NCBI RefSeq assembly: GCF_019059575.1
Contig: NW_024881614.1
Location: forward strand, 682,001-746,000
DNA: 64,000 bases
Direction of reading: 5' to 3'
Source of the DNA: Amphibalanus amphitrite
Taxonomy: Eukaryota > Arthropoda > Thecostraca > Balanomorpha > Balanidae
Below the pieces are notes generated by a model. It saw only the letters and a program-made list of their open reading frames with translations, had not been told where the DNA came from and did no database searches. Positions within the stretch are counted from its first letter, which is position 1; each line of letters starts with the position of its first letter. The position numbers were made by a program, and so were the translations under genes. Shown piece by piece: positions 37,414 to 47,983 of the stretch.

Positions 37414-39197
37414 TCACGTCTTCTTTTTCCGCTTCACGGCGGGATCCGCTGATGCGTCAGCTGAACGCTTGCCTTCGTCTGTAAATTAAAAACAGGCCCT
37501 CTGATTAGCTACAGACAACACGTCAATGTGTGTTTTTTATATCTCTAATTAGTGATTAGTGCTTTCGGTCGGGGCGTGGGTAGAAGGAATATGCAAAAAA
37601 AAAAATCAAGAACACCGAGAAAAATACAGGTCGTGCTTACTGCAGTGCACACAACTTTAAGGAAATGGTGCAATTTATGTAGTACAAACGTGTAAAACGA
37701 ACTCATTGAACCGACTTATTCGGTCTCACATTATCGCACTCTCGTCGGCCGTCGCCCATCCTCGCACTCAGCACTGGTGGAAAAGATCAACTGCCTCGCG
37801 CCGCTCGGTACTCACCCGGCGTGCCCTTGGGCGCCCTCTCCTTGGCCTGCCACAGGCTCTTGGAGACCATGCGGTGGGCGGCGGGCCGGTCCACGCGCAT
37901 CGCCTTGGCCTTGTCCTCTATCTCCTTGACGCGCAGCATGGTGGTCTTGAGACGCTCCAGCTCCGTCTTGATGCCGTGCTCCTGGGTGTCCTCGCCGCGG
38001 GTGCGGAGATAAACTGGAACCAAACACACTGACACGGTCAGCGCGCGGCGAACGGTCAGCAGGGGACCGCGAACACCGCCACAGCGCAGCGTGGATACCA
38101 AATGATGAGACTGTTTGACAAATAAATGGAACTAGCGGCGTCGACATGAATTCAGCACCCGATGTGGGCAAGCGCACAGACCTGAAGAGCAAGGTGGAAA
38201 TCAGCTTGGCTAATTTCTGTTGTTGACTGAAGTAGAAGTAAATATCAGTTGGTATGAAGTAAATGCCTGTTGAATATTCTACATTAAAGATTCCAAGTGA
38301 AATGGCAGAAACTTTCACTTTTGACAAAAATAGGTAAACCTGAAACCTTTTAAAAGAATGGATACATAAACAGTGAGTGACCAAAGCACTGCACTGACAC
38401 TGTTGAAATGTTTGCTGATGATGGACAGGTAGGCAGAGACTGACAGGTAACATTCACATCGCTTTCTGACATGCATTCAGTCCTTGCCAGCTTTCTCAGT
38501 GGACATAGAATACGGTGAATTGTAATATAAAAAGATGAATACATTAAGTAGCCACTACCTTCCTCTACCAAAACATAATAATTATTAAAGCATAGGTATC
38601 CTGATTGGTAATCACCAACTATAAAGAGAGAGAAATTGCCCTCAGTAAACAGTTACTAGTGGTGATGTTTTTTTTTTGCAGTGGGTACTCACTCCAAAAC
38701 AATGAGTTCATGGCATAAGCTGACACCAGATCATACTTGGCACGTTGAAGTGGTGTCATCTGCAAAGCATGGAGAGAGTATTTCACACAAAAATAACTGA
38801 CATCAAAGCAAATGCATATTATGCACCTGATGGACATATAACACAATGGATATAAAATATTGCTTAATCAAAAAAAAAATTAATAAAACAACAATAGCTT
38901 TAACTGATACAATGGCAAAATTTACAAAAAAAAAGGTTAGAAACTTTTGGTTTGGTTACAGTGTAGACTGATACCAAGCTACAGTAGAAATTGGCACGAG
39001 CTATATCAATATAAGGCAACCACAACACAGGTAGAAGAATCTTGAACTGTTTGGACACATACTGACTGATATGATTCTTCTAGAGGAGTAGAAAGGAAGG
39101 GATCAAGTGATTTTTCCAAATTCTTGAGGGCCTTGTCCATTTCACCTAGCTTGACTGCTAGGTCTTTTGGAAAATCACCAGAGCTCTTGCTTGACAT
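37414..39197 (-). CDS. C1D: C1D nuclear protein (exosome cofactor, Rrp47/Lrp1 family)
   Basis: RNA-binding cofactor that, with Rrp6 (EXOSC10), helps the nuclear exosome process rRNA and snoRNA. Four exons, 39197-39063, 38759-38693, 38013-37816 and 37478-37414, join in phase to 154 residues, close to the usual 140-150. The Sas10/C1D domain covers most of it: an N-terminal helix (DFPKDLAVKLGEMDKAL), the family block AKYDLVSAYAMNSLFW, and HGIKTELERLKTTMLRVKEI. The tail is lysine-rich (VKRKKKT), typical of the nucleic-acid-binding end of the family. The third exon is GC-rich whereas the first two are AT-rich. Confidence 0.93.
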
Positions 39198-39995
39198 GGT
39201 AAATTTGACGAACTGAAACCAGAACAAATAGTGATATTAGTGGTGTGCCCATCAAGCCGTGATTGAATCATGCATGCCTGGTCAGCAAAATGCAAAGCTT
39301 GTAAACCTATGAAAATAAATCAACAGCAGACTGACCCAGTCAGTCCGCTAAACGATTTTTTATTATCATTAATATACCTTGGATTAAATATGACTAGTCC
39401 TGTAAACCTAATGTAAGTACCTATTCAATATTTGATAGCACGGCAATAAATCTGCACAGACGCCCAGTGCAAACGATGATGAAGACAATTATTGAAAAAA
39501 TATCGTGCTTTTTAAAATCTTTTAACCCTATATTGAACCTAAGTGGACAAATTAATCTAAAGGAATTATCACCACGGTATTTATCACATTCGCCCACGGA
39601 CCACTACCTACAAGCAGCCACTTTGCATCTGTTTTGTAACTGGTGCGCCATCGATGTGCCGCTAAGGCTGCTGAGATTGAAAATGCTATTTAGCTGTTTT
39701 TATTGCAATGTGCCACTGATCCAGTCGATACAATATTGCTGACACCACTCGAGTTTCAGTTAATACTTATTTATAATTTTGATTGAGCTTTCTTCTTCAA
39801 TCAATTGAAAAGAGACCAATTTTTACGTGAAATAGAAAATTTCGCGCAATTCAAATGAATCTAAAAGATGATACGTCACAGGTGACTTTGCCTGGCGGAC
39901 CATGATTGGTCAACAGTCAAAATGTCAACCTTATGTTTTGCTGCAAGCCTGCAAGTTAGCTTCATGATCCGGAAGCGATAGCATCGCCTCACAGT

Positions 39996-41877
39996 CAGGG
40001 TTGCCAGACTTGGCGATATGTCGCCAATTTGGCGAATTTTGGAAGTCATTGGCGATAGAAGCACGGCGTTTGGCGATAGGCGATAAAACGTCAAATATTG
40101 GCGAATTTCCGAGTTCGCCTCCAAATCACCGAATATTATTTAAAAAAATAAACAAAACAAAGCGAAAAACATCGTTACGAAATATTTCGTAATCTGATTA
40201 ATTTAACCTTCCGACGTTTCATATTAGGCACTAAAATATAAAATCTTCCTGATGAAAATATCTTCTGAACCACATCTCGCACGACCTTTGCTCAGGGGTG
40301 GAGATCTGTCAAAACTCACCTGTTAAACTCACCTGTTAGGTTTCCACAACCTTGGCTCGTAAAGGAAGGAGTGGAAACCTATTGCGTGCAGAGACGCGCC
40401 AATTCCTTGGGTGGGCAGATGGCTGGACCTCAGGCAAGGAATTGGAATGGTGCGTCTGCATTTGGTATAACACTGAAAAAAGAAAACTGGTGCGTGTTTT
40501 AAGTGCCAGAATCCTAGACAAGATGATCAATTATGTAAATGAGAAAAGAGGGTACCGAAATGTGATACGTTCTCGGAAGGAAAGGTCAGGATAGGTAACC
40601 TAGGTTAGTCCACCCGGTCCAGCTCGAGAAGGGCGGGCAGCAGCTACCTAGGGGGTAAGGGCGGAATATGATAGGTAGCCCAGGCGCGTATAACCCCGCC
40701 CCAACTTGGGAAGGGTGGGGCGCTTACCTGGGGGGGGGGGATGAAGGATGAGATGTGGATCGTTTGCCTTCTCTTATCCTGTGTGTTCGTACAATCTACT
40801 GCCCAGTGCGGCTTTCAGTCCCTTTTTAAACTGCACCAGGGACTCCTCGTTCACCAGCCAATCTGGGAGGGCATTCCAATCGCGCACGACTCTGTGGGTG
40901 AAAAACCGTGACCTTGCATCTATAAGACTCCGACACGTTTTTATCTTTCTACTATGCCCGCGCGTTCTGTTGTCGGCCTCCAGATCCCAGAGGATCTCCG
41001 GGGATATCTTACTGTGGCCGTGAAAAATCTTCCAGCATTTGATAATATCGGCTCGAAGGAGGCGTCCCTTCACAGAGAATAGGTCAAGTTCCTTTAGGCG
41101 ATCACCATATTCCATATTGCGGAGCCCAATCACATTGCGAGTCCAGAGCCTTTGAACAGACTCTAATCTTTTGAGATCCTGTACATAGCCACTGTTCCAG
41201 ATCGGTGACGCGTACTCGAGAATGGGGCGAATGTGAGATTTCAGTATATGAGTCATAAAGTCAGGCGAGCGACACCTGGTCGATTTCAAGAAATTGTGAG
41301 CAACTCCTCCAGCCTTCGCTGCTATGCTGGCACAGTGTTCATGGAATTTCATCTCGTTGTCGATGATAACACCCAGGTCACTACATGACGTAACGCAGGG
41401 AATTGTGTCACCAGCCAGTGTGTATGCACGGGGCTCGAAGTCATGGAATCGTCGCCTAAATCGTATGACGGCGCACTTCCTGAGGTTCATGCTGAGACCC
41501 CAAGACTCTGCCGTAGAGTGGAGCAAGTCTATATCCTTTTGTAGCGCAGAAAATGTCAGGGGGGTCCTGCCCGTGTCCATGCCGGGCAGATGGAGGCGGG
41601 CTGGATGCAGTACCATTGACTTACATAGCAGTAATTCGTTTTCAGGGGGGGTCCTGACCCCCCCCCCCCCCGAGATCCCCACCTCTGCCTTTGCTATTTT
41701 ATTTGGCGCTGGTTAAGGTACGCTGTTATGTAGATGAATATGAGAAACGAGATAGGTTACACGAACGCCAACTTGCGCTGCTACGTATGCTTATACAGCG
41801 CATCCTATTTGGCGAATTTTGGCGAAATTCGAGGGGCGAATTTGGCGATAAGGACCATTCTGGATCTGGCAACCCTG
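39996..41877. mobile_element. hAT-like element containing a LINE fragment
   Basis: CAGGGTTGCCAGA at 39996-40008 and its complement at 41865-41877 are the ends; CAGGG-type ends are common in hAT elements. The flanking octamers are similar but not identical (CTCACAGT and CTCAGTCA), so the target duplication is doubtful. Many copies of TTGGCGA/TTTGGCGAA lie just inside both ends (40010-40115 and 41808-41850), like hAT transposase binding arrays. A LINE fragment occupies most of the interior. Confidence 0.6.
40774..41682 (-). mobile_element. 5'-truncated CR1-like LINE fragment
   Basis: The frame runs from a point after the FADD motif to the C-terminus of a LINE reverse transcriptase: LQKDIDLLHSTAESWGLSMN, CAVIRF, SDLGVIIDNEMKFHEH, HILKSHIRPILEYASPIWN, VKGRLLRADIIKCWKI, and a C-terminal FFTHRVVRDWNALPDW. 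The catalytic palm is missing. At its 5' junction (41643-41672) is a G-run/C-run hairpin around TCCTGA, close to those in the TTAA elements. Nested inside the hAT-like ends. Confidence 0.85.
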
Positions 41878-42141
41878 CTCAGTCACATTCACACGTTGCA
41901 TTGCACTGGAGAACCACAGGGTATATTTAATTCTGGAGAACCATCTTATCCATAGGTTTATATAGCCTTGGGTGCTACTGATACCATGGCCAACCCAGGG
42001 CACTAAAAGAGTCAATAAAGCACTAAAGGTGCTACCACAGTGTATTTGGGTGCTACTACATGTACTCAACAAGATGTCGATCTTGATATGTCAGTGTACT
42101 GTGTAGCTTGTTCAAGAGGGAAGGCCTTTTATTTTATTTAA

Positions 42142-42571
42142 AGGAAATAGTTCACTTTTAACATGGGGTTTGGAACTGGAATAGCAGTTTTGTTGCTTGC
42201 GCTGAGACTAGCACAAATCAGAAGCTTTTACGGCCCAACGATCACCCTAGACGAAGATATTCCATTTTTCGTTCCGAAAAGAGTGCCTTGCAGAGGAATG
42301 CGTGCCTTGCTGAGGAATGCAGTCACGTCATCGTCAGCCAATCAGAATGCTGCTTACAGCCGATGGGTTTGTCCTACGCAATATGATTGGTCAACGCGTA
42401 ATAAGCTTCCGCGTCAAACATTATTTTATATAGAATATAGTTCTTCTTATACTAAAATATAGAAAATAATCCTTTTTACAAAAACGTTTTGTTTTATTTT
42501 CTGATCATTTTGAGCATAAAAAACATAAATCCATAGCAAAATACTAATTTCAGGAAAGTGAACTATTTCCT
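42142..42571. mobile_element. 430-bp TTAA-flanked MITE
   Basis: TTAA (42138-42141 and 42572-42575) bounds ends that match for 17 bases, AGGAAATAGTTCACTTT and its complement. A 99-codon frame inside (42163-42462) resembles nothing I know and is probably chance. Confidence 0.8.
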
Positions 42572-42780
42572 TTAACTTTTAAGACTTTTTTGTTTTGCAA
42601 ATTTTCCTTTCGTTTTTCAAACCCAGAGCGGATGAGTATTGAAAAATTGTTTCAAGAATTAAATTCTTGCAGTGTGTTACGTTCTAGGCGTTAGAAGAGC
42701 AGATTTCACGATGTTTATTAACTAAAGAGAGGTGCTATACCTGGAGCCTGGAGGTGCTTTTTTTCTAACAAAATCTGAAC

Positions 42781-42868
42781 AAACCTAACCTTACCTGACC
42801 TAACCTAACCTAACCTACAACCTTCAACCTAAAAACATACAAACCTTCCCTACAACCTACAAACCTCC
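42781..42868 (+). repeat. CCTAA/CCTAC pentamer array
   Basis: Contains three successive CCTAA units with flanking CCTTACC, CCTGACC and CCTACAA variants. Closest of the four arrays to the arthropod TTAGG telomere unit, but far too short and mixed to be telomeric. Confidence 0.65.
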
Positions 42869-43190
42869 AGGGCCTCTCCTCAGTTGGAAAACTGAAACCT
42901 GGCTGTGTGTGATGTCGGTCTACTAATGCCACATTTTATAGAGACCTATGTAGGTAGGTAGGTAGCTAGTAGGCATGTAGTGCCAAAATCAAGGGTAGTA
43001 TTATACCTAATGCATAGTTTATGAGGGTTTAAAATTTAAATGCCCTGTCAGGTTCTTAGTTCTGGTTCATGAATATTTATATTTGTGTCTAGTGGTGATC
43101 ACATATCTTTGTTAAGATGTTAGCTAATATAATTAATGTTGTATAACAAAAAAAGTATTGGTATGGCATGCAGATGATTGATGATAAATA

Positions 43191-44543
43191 CAGGGTGTCC
43201 CAGAATTACCCGGACATTGTTAATTAGCGTATAAAATAAGGCAAACACGATTGCGCTTTTTTCTTTTTATCGTCCTATATAGTCAACTAGGGTGGCTGTG
43301 AAATAGCACATGCAATAGATACGCTTGTTACAAGATCAGCCGACAATGATTGAAAATGCCAGCCATTGCTGGTCTCAGTTGTTTTACGGCTCTCCCGAAA
43401 CTGGGTGAAGGCCTGTTTTCTTTGACCTGTTGCCGGAGGATAATACGATTATATAAGATAAACATAACATCAAAGTGTTCCCAGGTCATAAGGCATTATC
43501 CCCCAAAACAAAAATTGCTGCCTACACCACTTTTGCCGCGTTTTTTACATCTGAAGTGGAGAAGCTCCATGTCTGAACATGGCGGGACCTTTGGCTTCCA
43601 ACAGATTTGGTTTCCAAAACAAACCCGTCCATGGCCATTTGGTTTACGGCATCCAGTTTTTTTACTGGTAGAATATTACCGCAGTAGTACTCTGTGCTAA
43701 CGGCTGTCGTTGGGCCATCATATCAAGCCGAATGAGTGCACAGTGGCTCAAAATGTCTCACAATTTGATTTTCGACGGGTGCCTGGCCGTCTCTGCTGTT
43801 GGGGCGTTGCAGCCATCTGACGTTCACACACGCCTTTTTCGGGCGGTTCAAATGACAGAATACCTTCGTTAGACCACAAAGTGTGCTTCAATATAATTTT
43901 TTGTTGTATATGTTATATTTTTGGGATGAATTGTAGTGATTTTCGCTGCTTTTCCCGTAGTTTTCGCATATTTTTCAGGCGTGGGACCCCAAATTCCAAA
44001 ATTTTGCGAAGATAGTGGTGGAAAGTAGACCGATGTTCTTTAGATAATCCTGATCTATCGTTTAGCTAGTTTTTAGCTAGATCAGTGACGTTTGTTGTCC
44101 ATGACAAGCAACCACCCGTTTGACAACTGGTGCATGGCCCTTTTTGGCCGAGCCCAAGCTTGTCAATCAGGTTTATCTCTTGCTCTCTCTGGCTTCGTTA
44201 GCTGATATAATTGCGCTTTGCTCAATCCTAACTGCTTGCAGATGACCTGCTGAAGCTCTCCAGCAAAAACCATGCCGAAAGTCCGTTTACAAAGTTGAAA
44301 ACGGGAGTTGATTCACCATGGTTGCCTATTAGTGGCTTAAGCTGAAAACGGAAAAGGACTACTCTTACTTGACTCTGGATAATACTTGACTCGAGTCGTT
44401 ACCGGTCACCAAAAGCACACAGTCCCCAAGCTCGACAGCTAAGGGATATCTTATAAAAGTATGATGTTTGTATATCATTAGAATCGAGCGCAATCGTACT
44501 TTTAGCCAGAAAATAAATGTCCGGGTAATTCTGGGACACCCTG
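43191..44543 (-). mobile_element. Degraded Tc1/mariner-superfamily transposon
   Basis: CAGGGTGTCCCAGAATTACC at the left end is matched by its complement at the right end, with TA on both sides (43189-43190 and 44544-44545). The 1.35 kb size fits. A second, imperfect match (GATTGCGC against GCGCAATC) extends the inverted ends. On the minus strand a helix-turn-helix-like stretch (VICKQLGLSKAQLYQL, about 44255-44205) and later EYYCGNILP hint at a transposase, broken by many stops. Confidence 0.75.
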
Positions 44544-44802
44544 TACTTACTTCATTAGCTGGCAAGTTGCATAGGTGCTTTAGTAAAGGACCATGGATGA
44601 TCAGATCAAACCAAACAATGGTTCAGGTTGAATCCATTGATCCATAACCCTCCAAATAATCCAATGTTCAAAAAATTTGAGTATACATCATTAATATTTG
44701 GAATGTGTTGCCTGTTGGTGTTATGCATAAATTCCTGTTATTCCATGGTATCTGATACCATGTATCATGTTAATAACATTATTTCTTGCTTTCAGAAATA
44801 CA

Positions 44803-46731
44803 ATGTGGACATCAGCTGTAGCAAAAGTGAAGCCCAGATTTCTTCTCAGCTCCTCAATACACCCATTATTGAAAGAAGCCAATCATCAGAGAAGTTATAG
44901 TGTGTTGTCTGCTTTAAGGTCAAAGCAACAAGCCAACTATGTACCTCTACATGTGGCATGTGCCAACATGGTTTCCACCAGATGCATTTATTCAGAACAT
45001 CCATGGGATGACAGTAAACTCCTGTCCAAAACAAAACCAGCACCTGCCATAGCTTTTTCCCATGAAATCAACAATGATGGTAGCAAGTGTGACTCTGAGC
45101 TTGTTCATCTGGCCTGTGAGTCTCAAACGGATCCCAGTCGTGGTGAGTCACTTTCAGCACCTCTGCCCAGCGCCCCGCCGCAGTCAGACCCACCAGCGCC
45201 GAGCGATGACCGTCTCCCCGTGGAGCGCGGGCGGGCGGGCGGCGCGCCGGTGCGGACCCGCGGCCTGGCGCCGTTCGTGGCCGCCTCGGCCGACCTGCGC
45301 CGGCTGCTGGCGCTCGGCGTGGACGTGTCCGGCTGGGATCGGCGGCCCGGCATCCCGCAGCTGGTGCTGCGACTCCAGTGGGAGCGTGACATGGCGCCGC
45401 GCATCCGCTTCCTGCACGACGCCGGCGTGCCGAGTGACCGGCTGGCCGCCTTCATCACGCGCAACCCGCTCATCTTCAAGGAGCGACTCGACGATCTTCG
45501 GGTACATATTGCCGTCTGAGCCGTCTGAGTTCGCTTGTGGTCTTTGAGTGTATGTCATAGAAAACTCTCCGAAGAAAAATTGATTTCACAATTGTTTTGT
45601 GGTTACACAATTAGGGGTTATCCAACATTTTATTTTGTTCCGTTTTGCTTTCGAACTTTCAGCGATATCATTTTTTAGTAGCAAATACCAAACAGCACTT
45701 CCTGATGCAATAACCGTTGACCACCGATGCTATCGCTTTGCCCTCCCCCTGTCCCGGCCCAGGTGCGGGTCAACTATCTGGAGGCGAAGCGGTTCACCCG
45801 GGAGCAGATCTCCTCTGTGCTCTCCCGCGACCCCTTCTGGCTCATGTTCAGCACGGCGCGCATCGACCGTCGCCTGGGTCTGTACGCTGGTCTGTTCGGG
45901 CTCCGAGCGACCGAGCTGCGACAGTTAGCAGCCAAGTGCCCAGACCTCATCACCAGCAACGTGCAACACGTCAAGGTGGGTGCTTAGGAGCACGTTTGTG
46001 ACACAGTTGGCTAGTGTGTTCACTGATCACGTTCGGTATGGGAGTTTTTTTAATCAAAGCTTGTCTAAGGGAATTTTTCTCGATCAGCTCCTATCCATAT
46101 TAGTTTCTGGACACCGCTGTGAAAGGGTTGGCAACCATCGCATATAGTCGCATCGCATTCACAGGAGCAAATAGTCGCCAATAAATACAGATTCTAAAAA
46201 AAACGAGTCCTCATTCACCGGCTGGCTCAGCATTTGGATATCCCCCTTCTAAGCTACTGGAGCTTGCATGTTTTCTTCAGAGCATAAACTTTCCTTTTTC
46301 GCTGAATGCTCACTAAAAAGTTCCAGTATGCACGTCTGCAGCTTAGTGAACCATGTTTGCAGGACTCGCTATTCACAATCAAAGAAGAGTTCGGGTTTGA
46401 GCGTGCAGAGCTGAAGCAGATCCTTCTGGGGAAGCCGAAGGTGTTTATGCTGTCGCGCTGGGCGCTGCAGGACCGACTTCAGTACCTTCACAACGAGATG
46501 GGCCTAACGCACGAGCTGATCGCCGAGTCGCCCAACGTGCTGACGTACCGCTCGTGGCGCGTGCGGCAGCGGCACCTGATCCTGAACATGCTGCGGCGCG
46601 ACCAGTACGACCGCAGCCGGCCCGGCTACGTCAACCTGGACCGACTGGTGGGCACCACCGACGAGGAGTTCTGCCGCGATGTGGCCCAGGTGCCGGTCGC
46701 CTCTTATAATGAGTTCCTCAAGACATTGTGA
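44803..46731 (+). CDS. MTERF3: Mitochondrial transcription termination factor 3 (mTERF family)
   Basis: Mitochondrial nucleic-acid-binding protein; MTERF3 proteins act in mtDNA transcription and ribosome assembly. Three phase-0 exons, 44803-45501, 45763-45975 and 46363-46731, give 426 residues, near the usual 400-420. Residues 1-60 are basic and Ser/Leu-rich without acidic residues until about 25 (a likely mitochondrial presequence). From about 150 on, repeated mTERF helices appear, each with an LxxxP-like turn: FITRNPLIFKERLDDLR, SVLSRDPFWLMFS, LAAKCPDLITSN, ILLGKPKVFMLS, IAESPNVLTYR. The end (GYVNLDRLV, then YNEFLKTL) matches MTERF3 specifically. An acceptor at 44795 implies an upstream untranslated exon. 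Base composition shifts sharply from AT-rich to GC-rich inside exon 1 near codon 115. Confidence 0.93.
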
Positions 46732-46792
46732 TACGGTGATGCTGTATGTCTGAATGGGCTGTGGTGTACCGGTTTTGAATGTTTGAACATGA

Positions 46793-46798
46793 AATAAA
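46793..46798 (+). promoter_or_regulatory. MTERF3 polyadenylation signal
   Basis: AATAAA 62 bases after the stop codon. Confidence 0.75.
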
Positions 46799-47983
46799 AT
46801 GTTTTTGATTTTGAACACTATTCAGCTATTGATTATAAGTGATGGAGTGATCAAAGGGGGTCGTGATGAACAAATTGGACTGAACCTGTTTATTCTCTGG
46901 AGATTTGTCCAGAACAATGCATCAGTTGCACGGTGCTGTTATCTTTTGATAGTCTGGCGATTTATTGCTGATTGACATTAGGCTCACGTACCGTCACAAT
47001 GCACATGCATCATCCTCGCCTCACCCTCTTCAGGACAGGGTAGCTTTGTGGTGTAACAAATGGTGGTGTAGGTGGTCCACACTGCCATCTACACGAAAAA
47101 AAAAGAAATGTTCACTAATTTCCTAGTCATCCGACGGCCCTTTTTCACTAACGAATTGTGAGTAGACTGGAAGTTTACTCGCATTTTGTTAGTAAAAAGT
47201 CGCCAAATAGCTTAGAAATTAGTTAACATTTATCACAGTGTAGCTACTTTTTGCCTTGGTTTAGCTTTAGCTTAGCCGTCGCACTCGCAATGCAGTTCGC
47301 ATTGCGAATGTGAGCAGACTCCGGAGATCACAATAGAATGCAGAGGAGTGAGGACTCCAGTCTTTGATGATTCAAACTATATAATTTTTTAAGAGCAATT
47401 GTCTTTGCACCCGCAATCCGCATTGAGATGTTTCCAACAGTCGTGCAGATTTCATGAACCCACGGACACTGAATGAAACTAGGGCTGGCAATCACCTCGA
47501 ATCTATTTAGTAGCGGCTTCCTGAAGCTTATCGTTCGTGATTTTGACGCTCTTGCTACATTTACCCCGTGCGTGTGTTATGCTGTGAAGCTAATAAGGTC
47601 TTTTTGCAGCTTGGTGTGGAAGTATGACTGCTTATTCACATTGTTTAAGTTTTGTTGTTTTATGGCGATTTTGCACAAAATATTATATAATAACATCTTT
47701 TATGTTGTTGGGAAGTTAGGCTTGTTTCAAGCATCTAGCCGGGACTCACGGCTGACGGCGCTTGTTGTTGTTGAAGAGTTAGGGCTGACGGCGCAGTTTC
47801 ACATCAACATGAAATTAAAAAGCGTACCCACGTCATGTCGTCATCGATCAGAAGATCACTGCTTTATATTTGGAATCTGGACAGGACGAATATTCTCAAT
47901 ATGAATATTTGCCCAACGAATTGTTCTATATTTTAAAATAGCCCAGAAGTGTCAAATTTGCCGATCTTACAGGAACTGCTAAC
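46799..47983. other. Intergenic; no gene recognised
   Basis: AT-rich spacer between MTERF3 and NOP53. A 143-codon frame at 47473-47904 is Phe/Leu/Cys-rich and resembles nothing I know. I do not call it. Confidence 0.5.

Noticed and set aside
42163..42462. 99-codon frame as a small gene
   Set aside because: It starts within a MITE and has no recognisable features.
42781..42868. Interstitial telomere (TTAGG)n tract
   Set aside because: Only three perfect successive units; the rest are CCTAC, CCTTA and CCTGA variants shared with other dispersed arrays.
47473..47904. 143-codon Phe/Leu/Cys-rich frame as a membrane protein
   Set aside because: No clean membrane topology, unfavourable codon pattern compared with host exons, AT-rich spacer.
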